Below, one piece after another: positions 37,588 through 44,897 of a stretch of DNA of 64,000 nt. The notes beneath the pieces were generated by a model. It was not told where the DNA came from and did not search any database. It saw only the letters and a program-made list of their open reading frames with translations. The DNA is taken from the NCBI GenBank assembly GCA_030524035.1, contig JAUNHG010000004.1, positions 1 through 64,000 of the forward strand, in the 5' to 3' direction. Position 1 is the first letter of the stretch, and each line of letters opens with the position of its first letter. The translations under genes were made by a program, and so were the position numbers. The DNA is from Kocuria sp. (GTDB taxonomy: Bacteria; Actinomycetota; Actinomycetes; Actinomycetales; Micrococcaceae).

Positions 37588-38286
37588 ATGACGCACCATC
37601 AGGCCGCCCAGCGCGTGCCCTACATGCTGGAATACCAAGGCAGAACCGTGATCTTGGGGGAACCCGAACATTTGGCCTACCTGGATCACATGCTGAAACG
37701 CCGTGATGTTCCCACTTCCACAACTGTGTCTTCTACCGGCGGCTTGCGCCCTGATGGGGTGCTGCTCACCAGCCTGGCGGTGGATCTGAACATGGATACT
37801 TTGTGGGACACCGTCTATACCTCCGCCTTTGACGACGCCGTGTGGCCCCATGACGATTCCCCACTCACCGTGCCGCAACCCCCTGACTGGCTGGTTGCGG
37901 CACGCTGCTGGGAATACGAACCCGCAGCACCGGTTCTTCCCGTGGTGCAGACCTCTCAAATTCCGGAGCCCGGCGGGTGGGTACATCGTCCGTCCTTTAA
38001 TGGGGCGGATACGGCGCTCACAGGCGGTTCCGTTGGTCTGTTCCAACTCACGGATCACGCCACTCTGTGGGTTTTTGCTTCTGCGGAAGTTCTGGGGGAA
38101 ATCCATCAATTGGGCACGGACATGGCTCGGTACCGGATCGGTTTCACACAGATGTGCCTCTGTTTTGACGAATTCGAGCGCCCGGGTTCCCTTCGGCTCC
38201 CCGCACTGTGTCGTGACGTTTTGGAGGACGAACTGATCGCTCATTCTATGGATATTGAATCCCGCTTTTGGCCCGGGTCTCAGTGA
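37588..38286 (+). CDS. Unrecognised protein, 232 aa
   Basis: A soluble, Trp/Pro-rich protein without signal peptide or membrane segments. I do not recognise a domain. ATG 37588 (MTHHQAAQRV) is preferred to a GTG at 37504 since the upstream codons look non-coding and GGGGGG lies before 37588. The C-terminal half contains a Cys pair in FTQMCLCFDEFERPGS. It stands alone between the ppa terminator and the convergent HAD hydrolase. Confidence 0.65.
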   Translation: MTHHQAAQRVPYMLEYQGRTVILGEPEHLAYLDHMLKRRDVPTSTTVSSTGGLRPDGVLLTSLAVDLNMDTLWDTVYTSAFDDAVWPHDDSPLTVPQPPDWLVAARCWEYEPAAPVLPVVQTSQIPEPGGWVHRPSFNGADTALTGGSVGLFQLTDHATLWVFASAEVLGEIHQLGTDMARYRIGFTQMCLCFDEFERPGSLRLPALCRDVLEDELIAHSMDIESRFWPGSQ

Positions 38287-38322
38287 CGACGGGGTCCTTG
38301 TGGCTCCGTCATCACTGAGGTG

Positions 38323-39267
38323 TTAGACCAGACTGCGGAGGATGCGTGCGGCACCGTCCTGGTACACGTTGTTGGTGATTTCCCGGGCCGCTGCCACGAC
38401 GTCGTCGGGGGCTTGGCCCATGGCAACCCCGCGGGCGGCCCATTCCAGCATCTCAATGTCGTTGCGGCCATCGCCAATGGCTACTGTGTGGGCGGGGTCA
38501 ACATGCAGCTGGCGACGCACCTGTTCCAGGGCGCTGGCTTTGGACACCCCGGACGCGGCAACATCCAACCATGCAGTCCACCCCACGGAGTAAGCCACTC
38601 CGTGCAGCCCGGCGGCTTCGATACCCCGGGCAAAGTTCTCCGGGGTGTCTTCGGCGCTGTAAACCACCACACGCACGGCTTCCAACTGCGTCAGATGATG
38701 GATATCCGTACCGGTGGCTTGGATACCAAAGGAACGATCCTGAAAACGTTCCGTGGAGTAGAACTCACCGTCAGCGGTTTCGAGGGCAAATTTGGCGGTG
38801 GGTAAGGCTTCTTGAAGGGCTTTGAGTGCTGGCCCGGGGCTGAATGTCACCGCATCAATGACCCGATAGTGGTCTGCGGCTTCTGGGTCCAGTTGCAGGG
38901 TGATTCCGCCGTTGGAGGCCACCACGAATCCTTGTTCCAACCCCAACTGTTGACACACGGGCAGCGCGGCTCCACGGGAACGACCGGTGGAAATCACTAA
39001 ATGATGCCCGGCATCACTGGCTGCCAGGGCGGCTTCGTGAACTGCGGGGGACATGACGCCGTCGTGGTCCACCAGGGTGCCATCCACGTCCAGGGCCACC
39101 AGGTATTGGATCCCTGGTTCTAGGGCCCAATCACTGCCCACGGGGTCACGGTGGGGTTCAGGGAACGGTGAAACCCCTGATGGGGTGTGCCGCTGCGCGG
39201 GTGAAGGTGATGAGTCAGTCAGCCGGTCATCGGTGCCGATTTTATGATGTTCTGCCATATTCGTCAT
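38323..39267 (-). CDS. HAD-superfamily (Cof-type) hydrolase
   Basis: The ~314-residue product has the HAD motif I ALDVDGTLVDHDG at residue ~55, motif II VISTGRSRG, a type IIB cap, and motifs III/IV in SKASALEQVRRQL … VAIGDGRNDIEMLEWA. This is the Cof phosphatase subfamily, acting on sugar phosphates or cofactors. A Cof-type hydrolase beside serS appears to be the usual corynebacterial arrangement. Here the bacteriocin locus separates the two. Confidence 0.9.
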   Translation of the reverse strand: MTNMAEHHKIGTDDRLTDSSPSPAQRHTPSGVSPFPEPHRDPVGSDWALEPGIQYLVALDVDGTLVDHDGVMSPAVHEAALAASDAGHHLVISTGRSRGAALPVCQQLGLEQGFVVASNGGITLQLDPEAADHYRVIDAVTFSPGPALKALQEALPTAKFALETADGEFYSTERFQDRSFGIQATGTDIHHLTQLEAVRVVVYSAEDTPENFARGIEAAGLHGVAYSVGWTAWLDVAASGVSKASALEQVRRQLHVDPAHTVAIGDGRNDIEMLEWAARGVAMGQAPDDVVAAAREITNNVYQDGAARILRSLV

Positions 39268-39332
39268 GCTGCCACACCGTCGCACCGGGTTGATCACCTG
39301 GACGTGGCCCTGATGAAGCATCACGAAAAAAT

Positions 39333-39375
39333 TTACATGTAACTGCTTTCACATTTGGGCCGTTTGCGATAACTT
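39333..39375 (+). promoter_or_regulatory. Probable bacteriocin promoter region with TTACATGTAA palindrome
   Basis: TAACTT (39370–39375) can serve as a -10 box, with a weak TTTCAC 17 bp upstream. A perfect 10-bp palindrome TTACATGTAA (39333–39342) lies just before it in an AT-rich patch and could be an operator. The transcript would have a ~100-nt leader containing a GTGAAGGCT…AGGCTTCAC hairpin. Confidence 0.4.
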
Positions 39376-39481
39376 GCCTTGTGAAGGCTCTTCTCACCCA
39401 CGGCCGGGGTGCGTAAGGCTTCACGCAGTTTCGCCATCGAAGCGAGCCTGCGAATCGCGATCGGAGATTGGAGTAGTCATC

Positions 39482-39826
39482 ATGCGGAACAACAAGATCA
39501 CCAAAGGAGTTGCCACCGTTACCGCCGCTGCACTGCTTGCCCTCGGCGGTCCGGCAGTCACAGCAAATGCTTGGGAATCAGTCGGGTTGAAAACCCAGCA
39601 CCCCAGAGAGGGTGGAACTTGGACGTCCGGGTTCCAAAATTTCCACCTGAGGTCGTACTACACAGTCAATAGATGTCACGGTAGCAGTGTGCAAAAACTG
39701 ATGAGTGGCAGGGTCATAAATAGCTCCCGCAGCATTAATACCGCAGCAGGCAGAAGGTCAGTAGCTGAGGTCTGGACAGTTAATGCTGCTGCTCTGGATG
39801 GGAGATACTACTATCGCGTCTGCTGA
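39482..39826 (+). CDS. Lactococcin 972-family bacteriocin precursor
   Basis: The 114-residue precursor has a Sec signal peptide ending A-N-A after residue 30 and an 84-residue mature peptide starting WESVGLKTQ. The mature part follows the lactococcin 972 pattern: GGTWTSGF near the start, a Tyr/His-rich strand, then Ser/Arg-rich repeats with A-x-VWTVNAAA, and an aromatic end YYYRVC. Lactococcin 972 itself blocks septum formation by binding lipid II. Unusually, there are two cysteines (NRC and the terminal C) that could form a disulfide. GGAG lies 8 nt before ATG 39482. The next three genes fit immunity/export roles. Confidence 0.85.
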   Translation: MRNNKITKGVATVTAAALLALGGPAVTANAWESVGLKTQHPREGGTWTSGFQNFHLRSYYTVNRCHGSSVQKLMSGRVINSSRSINTAAGRRSVAEVWTVNAAALDGRYYYRVC

Positions 39827-39832
39827 ACTTTG

Positions 39833-39871
39833 GGTGGGTCGGGTCCCGGGATAATGGGGACCCGACCCACC
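39833..39871 (+). terminator. 15-bp hairpin between bacteriocin and immunity genes
   Basis: A perfect 15-bp GC-rich stem (39833–39847 with 39857–39871) with a 9-nt loop begins 7 bp after the bacteriocin stop. No promoter is evident before the next gene, so it may act as a partial terminator or mRNA stabiliser, making more peptide than membrane protein. Confidence 0.75.
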
Positions 39872-39920
39872 TCCCAAGGAGTAATGTGGGTAGTCAGCCA
39901 GGGAACCCCGGAGGGGACGC

Positions 39921-41891
39921 GTGTACAAAAAAATAGTTGCACTAACAGCAGTGGCTCTGTACGCATTATTGGCTTTTTTGGCAGCGGTGGTCACGGATTT
40001 TCATGACCGTGAATTCCCCCAAGAGCTCGGCGTTGAAAGCCAGATCGGAATTGAATTCACCGAATCCGCTATTTCCGAAGATGCCGCCCTGGCAGAAACA
40101 CAGCGCCTGAACCAAGAACACCAGTTAGGTCTATACCGACTCCTGCCTGACCTAGATGACACCGGCGCTCAGGTTTTTGTTGATCTCAGCGCCGAGAAAA
40201 CCAACGAATCAACCGGCTGGTTTGGCAGGTACGAACCAGCCAAAATCGTCGGCACAGAACGACTAGAAAACTCACCATCTAGTGGGACGTACCTTGTCAC
40301 TGACAAAACTTACCTTGATGAAGCAGTAAAGGAGCTGAAGGATCAAGGTGTCACGGTCAACCGCACAGACTCAGCCCCGCTAGAAAGCGTTAAAAATCTT
40401 GTTCAAGCATCGGGGTTCGCGGCACCAGTTCTTGCGGGGTGTGCACTAATTGCGGCGATGACCATCTTCTGGCTCGCTATCAGGGCACGCTCCCGAGCAC
40501 TTCGTGTGCTTGCTGGCGGCGTGCCGTGGCGCATTCAGCTGCAGGACCTCGGGGGATTCGCGCTGATCCTGACCGGCTCTGCGTTCTGTGTCGCAGCGCT
40601 AGGAACCCTGGTGGTCGGTGTGACTCGTGGATGGGCTTATGCCCCGTCCTTCGCTGTTGTCCTGACAGTATTCGAATGCTTCACGCTGGCTGCATCATTG
40701 GCAGTGGCGGTAGCAATGTCACTCACCGCATGGCCCAGCGTTGACCTCATCGCACGGCGATTGCCCGCAGTAAAAAGTCTGCGGTGGGCTGCGCACGGTG
40801 TACAAATCGTCACGCTCGTCATCCTGGTCGCGTACACAGGACCAGCATGGGGCGCAACCCAGAACGCACAACAAAATGCTGCACAGCTTCAGGCGTGGAA
40901 CGAGCTGTCAGACCAAGTGCAGGTCGCGTTTGGTTTTGAGGATCAGTATTTCGACGCCGTTACCCCACAATTCAGCCAGCTGGTCAAAAACGCTGAGAAA
41001 AATGAGGAAGCTGCACTGTCGTACACAATCACAGAAGAACTGTGGGAAGGGGACTTTCAAGGGTATTCCGCAATCACCTTAGTCAACAACGAGTGGATCA
41101 AACTCATGGAGCACTCAGTTGGCAAAGACGCGCTGAAACCAGTAGCAACTTCAGACGTGGAGAACATGCTCACCCGTGAACTCGGGGAATCGTTTGAATT
41201 ATGGGGCGGTAACACCCAAACAGCGCCACAAATCCTCACGGAGCTTACCGTGTATGAGCCATCCAACGGCACGGCCTACCCGGTTGCGGACGGTGGTGCC
41301 CTGGGTCAGCTCAGTTTCCTCAACGACGTGTTAGTCCTGGAGGTCCCAGAGATCCACGCGGTCTTCGATGATCAGAACATTGCCAGCCTGGCCTCCACTG
41401 GCAACATCATTTTCACAGGAGCAGACCGGACCCAGCAGCGGCTGAGCGAAGCGGGACTGGATCACGCCGGTCTTGACGACATCGGTGTGCCCGGAACAAT
41501 GCGCACAGTGTATGTTGCGGAGCAGGGCATCCTGGAAGCACAATTCGCCACCTACCTGGCCAGTATTCTCCTTGTTTCGCTCATGGCTTTGGCCTTAGCT
41601 TTCCTGGTTGCAGCCGCTGTACATGCCATGATTTCTGGGCTTTTAAATGCGCACCGAGACTTCCCCATCCGGTTGACCGGGGTTGGGTGGGAACGGGTTG
41701 TGCGTTCACGCGCTCTCCGCGACGCAATCATCGGCGCTGTTATAGGGGCTGTTTTTGTTATCACTCAACCGACTGTGTCCGCTTCCGCTATTACCGCCGC
41801 GGTATCAATTGCAGGAATTGCTGCAATCTATATCAGCCACACCATCGCGGCGTCATTGATTTTCACACGCGTCACGCACCGAAAACTCTAG
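39921..41891 (+). CDS. Bacteriocin-associated integral membrane protein (DUF1430-like)
   Basis: The 656-residue product has an N-terminal membrane helix, a ~140-residue extracytoplasmic domain, four central helices (e.g. VLAGCALIAAMTIFWLAIRA), a second large extracytoplasmic domain (~310–540) and three or four C-terminal helices. This FtsX/MacB-like layout and its place after a lactococcin 972-type gene match the DUF1430 membrane proteins of such operons, assigned to immunity. With the ATPase downstream it would form an ABC transporter that expels or detaches the peptide. GTG 39921 has GGAGGGG upstream. Confidence 0.85.
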   Translation: MYKKIVALTAVALYALLAFLAAVVTDFHDREFPQELGVESQIGIEFTESAISEDAALAETQRLNQEHQLGLYRLLPDLDDTGAQVFVDLSAEKTNESTGWFGRYEPAKIVGTERLENSPSSGTYLVTDKTYLDEAVKELKDQGVTVNRTDSAPLESVKNLVQASGFAAPVLAGCALIAAMTIFWLAIRARSRALRVLAGGVPWRIQLQDLGGFALILTGSAFCVAALGTLVVGVTRGWAYAPSFAVVLTVFECFTLAASLAVAVAMSLTAWPSVDLIARRLPAVKSLRWAAHGVQIVTLVILVAYTGPAWGATQNAQQNAAQLQAWNELSDQVQVAFGFEDQYFDAVTPQFSQLVKNAEKNEEAALSYTITEELWEGDFQGYSAITLVNNEWIKLMEHSVGKDALKPVATSDVENMLTRELGESFELWGGNTQTAPQILTELTVYEPSNGTAYPVADGGALGQLSFLNDVLVLEVPEIHAVFDDQNIASLASTGNIIFTGADRTQQRLSEAGLDHAGLDDIGVPGTMRTVYVAEQGILEAQFATYLASILLVSLMALALAFLVAAAVHAMISGLLNAHRDFPIRLTGVGWERVVRSRALRDAIIGAVIGAVFVITQPTVSASAITAAVSIAGIAAIYISHTIAASLIFTRVTHRKL

Positions 41892-41903
41892 AAAGGGAAA
41901 ATC

Positions 41904-42554
41904 GTGCTGATCGAAGGAGAAGACCTGACCGTAACGATCGACAACCGCACCATCATCAGCGGGGAGTCTGTTCGTTGCGAACCAGGAAAGATGACAGCGC
42001 TGGTAGGCCCCAGCGGGTCCGGAAAAACCACTTTGCTGCATAGCCTTGGCCTGCTCCTGCCCATCACACATGGACGAATCACTATTGCGGGGCGTGATGC
42101 CACCGGTTGGAATAGCCGCAAATGTCGAAAATTCTGGCGCGACCATGCCGCATTTGTTCTCCAGGATTACGGCATCATCGATGACGAAAGTGCGGCATTC
42201 AACGTCGCACTCCGTTCTCGAAAAACTGATGACGCACAGGTCGCTGACGCACTGAAACGTACTGGCCTGGCACACCGGGGGCCGGAACTAGCCAGTCATT
42301 TCAGTGGTGGCGAAAAACAGCGCCTGGCGCTTGCACGCGCAATCTATCGGAAAGCAGCGGTCCTTCTTGTTGACGAACCCACTGCTTCTCTTGATCAGAA
42401 CAATAGGCACGCTGTGATTAACCTGTTCACGGACTTCGCGCGCTCGGGTGCAACGGTGATCATCTCAACTCATGATGAGGAAATGATCGCTGCGTGCGAT
42501 ACCCAACACACGATGACAACGCGGCACTCCGAAAACCTGGCAACACTGGACTGA
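41904..42554 (+). CDS. ABC transporter ATP-binding protein of the bacteriocin operon
   Basis: The 216-residue ATPase is of the MacB/LolD class: Walker A GPSGSGKTTLLHSLG, Q-loop FVLQDYGIIDDESAAFNV, signature HFSGGEKQRLALARAI, Walker B VLLVDEPTASLD and the switch His in VIISTHDEE. It starts at GTG 41904, twelve bases after the membrane protein. It is expected to drive that protein; peptide export itself should use Sec. Confidence 0.93.
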   Translation: MLIEGEDLTVTIDNRTIISGESVRCEPGKMTALVGPSGSGKTTLLHSLGLLLPITHGRITIAGRDATGWNSRKCRKFWRDHAAFVLQDYGIIDDESAAFNVALRSRKTDDAQVADALKRTGLAHRGPELASHFSGGEKQRLALARAIYRKAAVLLVDEPTASLDQNNRHAVINLFTDFARSGATVIISTHDEEMIAACDTQHTMTTRHSENLATLD

Positions 42555-42566
42555 ACGAGGTACATC

Positions 42567-42956
42567 ATGACCGCAACCACTGGTCTAAAGACAAAAAGGA
42601 CCAAGACTATCATCGGAATCGCTGCCGCTCTGGCAGTAGTAATAGGCACTCTTGCGATAGCGTTATTCACTGGATTCTTTCCTGGAATTAATAATTCCAG
42701 TACTCATCCCCCGTGCAGTGAACTTCCGGCCAAGAAGGAAGTTCGCGACGCTTTAACCTCACATGAGGCACTTGCAAACAATCTAAAGTCCCAGGGCTCA
42801 GATATCCAAGTCTCAGTCGGAACTCCATGCGCAGACGACCTAGACGCCGCCCTCGTGCAAGTTACTTACACCGAGAACGCTTCACGTGACGCAATCGAAA
42901 CAGTGCTCACTGAATCCGACGGATTTGGTGTTCCGGTATACGTCACCCACCGTTAA
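42567..42956 (+). CDS. Small membrane-anchored protein, last gene of the bacteriocin operon
   Basis: The 129-residue product has a basic N-terminus, one membrane helix (TIIGIAAALAVVIGTLAIALF) and a ~90-residue outside domain with two cysteines (PPC and TPC). No family is recognised. It starts 12 bp after the ATPase gene, behind GAGG, so it is co-transcribed. A role in immunity or peptide handling is plausible but inferred. Its stop codon and last three codons lie inside the 104-bp repeat shared with the serS 3' end, so its natural C-terminus may have been altered by that event. Confidence 0.75.
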   Translation: MTATTGLKTKRTKTIIGIAAALAVVIGTLAIALFTGFFPGINNSSTHPPCSELPAKKEVRDALTSHEALANNLKSQGSDIQVSVGTPCADDLDAALVQVTYTENASRDAIETVLTESDGFGVPVYVTHR

Positions 42957-43049
42957 GAAACATTTTCGATATAACAACACCCGCAAGAGGTTGTGACGCA
43001 CCCGCTGGCTATGGATTAACCACCTGGATACGCTCCTGGTGACGCACGT
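42946..43049 (+). repeat. Direct repeat, left copy (serS 3'-end duplicate)
   Basis: These 104 bp match 44794–44897 at an offset of 1848 bp with four mismatches. The right 41 bp correspond to the last codons of serS on the minus strand. Translated, the left copy gives VRHQERIQVVNP where the intact gene gives [12 protein letters not shown], so the differences look like those between two related serS genes. Confidence 0.95.
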
Positions 43050-43343
43050 CGAGTGGACGCTCCACCCCAGAGGACTTGAGCACTTAGGCTTTGGGACCGA
43101 CCGGGGCTGCGGTTGGTCTGAAGCCGACGCCTCACCTCACCCCCAAGAAGTCAAAGTTACCTGCGTTTTAATTGAAGCACAGTCACTCTGACGGCTCTTG
43201 GACGACGAGGGAAACGACACCTGCGGAAGCCAGCGCGAAACCCTGCAAAGGGCACAAATCAAGCTGCAGAGATTTTTCAATGCTTCGATCAGTCACGGAG
43301 GCAGGGAAAATCTCGACTCCGCAATCAACAACCCAACCAACAT
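43050..43343. other. Non-coding stretch inside the repeat-bounded segment
   Basis: No supported gene. Short reading frames on the plus strand (43172–43383) lack start signals and protein-like composition. Small inverted repeats occur, such as GTGGA-CGC-TCCAC just after the repeat and an imperfect GACCGACC/GGTTGGTC hairpin near 43093–43118. Confidence 0.5.
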
Positions 43344-43676
43344 TCACGACAAAGCAGAACGCTTGATTTTTCTCTCGTGTTGATGTTCATGCCAGACGAT
43401 GGAGAAAACCAAAAGCATCGACGCCACCGTGAACAAATTCCATGAATCGATGAGGTATGACCAACAAACCACCAAGAAAGCAATCAGCGGCAGCACAGGG
43501 ACCGTTCTCCATTTCAGAGCCAGGCCCATCAAAACGACAACCGCCAAGCACACCAGCAAGCTCACCAGGGTCACGCCCCCACCAACCGTCGCCATAAAGC
43601 TGCGGACAAGCACTACCAGAACTGTGACACCGAACATGGCGCCCACCCACATAGCTTTCAGCTTCATCGCACACAC
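43344..43676 (-). CDS. Small polytopic membrane protein, 110 aa
   Basis: The product has about four hydrophobic segments (VGAMFGVTVLVVLVRSFM, LVSLLVCLAVVVLMGLAL, VLPLIAFLVVCWSYLI, FTVASMLLVFSIVW) and a short charged C-terminus. ATG 43676 or 43667 overlaps the end of the upstream frameshifted gene, so it was translationally coupled to it. No family is recognised. A small membrane protein behind a secreted protein is the arrangement of many toxin/immunity pairs, but nothing else supports that. Confidence 0.55.
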   Translation of the reverse strand: MCAMKLKAMWVGAMFGVTVLVVLVRSFMATVGGGVTLVSLLVCLAVVVLMGLALKWRTVPVLPLIAFLVVCWSYLIDSWNLFTVASMLLVFSIVWHEHQHERKIKRSALS

Positions 43677-44336
43677 CGCTCAAGTCTCGCTCGGACTACG
43701 CCCGGCGCCGGAGTCACAGCCAGACACATGGACGGGTGCCATCGTCCGCGATCATTGATCCACTGGCGAGCTAATTGCACAACTAAGCCGCAAGCCACGG
43801 CACACCACGCCAGTGTAATGAAGGAACACGCCGCAGTTCCGAAAATGCTCCCGTAATTGATGGCGCGCATCCATTCGTCGTAGCTGCCGCGAATCCAAGG
43901 CTTCCCCCCTGACCAATACGTGGCCCACGCAGTGGTCGCCTCGCCCAATGAAACAGGCGATTCCTTGTTGATCTCGAAACCAATATCCAAGCCATCCACT
44001 GACTTGGCATACAGCAAGGTTTCCGCCCTGGAATCCCGCAACGTGAACCCATAACCCTCAGTAGCGCAACCGCTTGCTCCATGGAAGTAGCATGCTGGAC
44101 CTCGTAAGCGATTGACCCTTCTGGCGCGACCCAGTCGTCGCTTAACACCTGCTCACCAGCGCGAGGAGCCTTCGCGCCGACCCCACGTTCCGGCGCGTTG
44201 TGAGCTCTCGTCTGCGCCTGCTCTGGTGCCGCAGCATGCGGTGGCGGCGCCGCCACCGCACCACTGGTTAGACCAACTGAGCCGACAACCACAAGCGCAA
44301 TCCACTAATCACATATCGAACATTCTGCGTTTTCAC
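43664..44336 (-). pseudogene. Secreted/anchored protein gene with two frameshifts
   Basis: Reading from GTG 44336 (behind GAGGGG), three frames join into one coherent protein. The signal-peptide start is VKTQNVRYVISG. After a one-base shift near 44300 the hydrophobic core and AVAAPPPHAAA cleavage region follow, and then SIAYEVQHATSMEQAVALL. After a second shift near 44048 the frame continues YGFTLRDSRAETLLYAKSVD … IRGSYDEWMRAINYG and a membrane segment. One added base at each place would restore an open frame of ~220 residues. No family is recognised. The gene shares its end with the next membrane-protein gene. Confidence 0.6.
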
Positions 44337-44346
44337 AACTGCCCCT

Positions 44347-44381
44347 CTGACTAGTGTTCACATGATGATTACACTAGTCAG
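44347..44381. promoter_or_regulatory. 35-bp operator-like palindrome
   Basis: Perfect 11-bp arms CTGACTAGTGT (44347–44357) and ACACTAGTCAG (44371–44381) flank a 13-bp spacer directly upstream of the broken gene's start. Size and position suit a TetR-class repressor operator. No such regulator gene lies nearby. Confidence 0.55.
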
Positions 44382-44544
44382 TGTAAGTTTACTACGCTAC
44401 CTGTGAACTGTCTCACTTTAAACGTTATCTAGTTGTTATGGGTCATGACGTCGTGGTCGCGGAGCGGGGATGAAGGATTGGGCCCCTGACCGGCAGGATG
44501 GGTGATGTCTAGGTGTACTGATCGGGGACGTTGGTCAAGGCATC

Positions 44545-44790
44545 TCAGCGTTCGATCGTGATGCCGCAGGCGGCAAACCAGTCGCTGGCCCAAACCAGAA
44601 CGACGGTGGCCGTGAGGGCGGTCTCGTCGTCGTGGACCTCGGAGTAGACGACCCGGGAGTGGTCATCGATCACCGAGTGCACGAACGTGTGCCCCATCAA
44701 CTCACCGTGCCACTTGCTGCGGGGTCTTGTTCGGGCTGTGGTGGGGTCGCGAGGATCGGTCCTGCATCGACTCGCCGGCCCGGTAACGGT
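44545..44790 (-). pseudogene. IS481-family transposase fragment
   Basis: The minus strand encodes SKWHGELMGHTFVHSVIDDHSRVVYSEV followed by ALTATVVLVWASDWFAACGITIER and a stop. This is the first part of the DDE integrase-core domain (IDDHSR motif) of IS481/IS3-like transposases. The helix-turn-helix N-terminus and the rest of the catalytic domain are missing. The fragment abuts the right-hand serS repeat. No terminal inverted repeats are recognised. Confidence 0.7.
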
Positions 44791-44793
44791 CGG

Positions 44794-44897
44794 CCCACCG
44801 TTAAGAAACATTTTCGATATAACAGCACCCGCAAGAGATTGTGACGCACCCGCTGGCTATGGATTAACCACCTGGATACGGTCCTGGTGACGCATGT
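44794..44897 (+). repeat. Direct repeat, right copy (authentic serS 3' end)
   Basis: This copy is continuous with intact serS (its stop codon is at 44857–44859) and extends 63 bp beyond it. It is 96% identical to 42946–43049 in the same orientation. Confidence 0.95.

Noticed and set aside
43172-43383. Two small plus-strand frames inside the repeat-bounded segment
   Set aside because: They lack start signals and overlap each other and the end of the membrane-protein gene. The composition is not protein-like.
42946-44897. 104-bp repeats as an ordinary IS target-site duplication
   Set aside because: Transposon target duplications are a few bases long and identical. These are 104 bp with allele-like differences.
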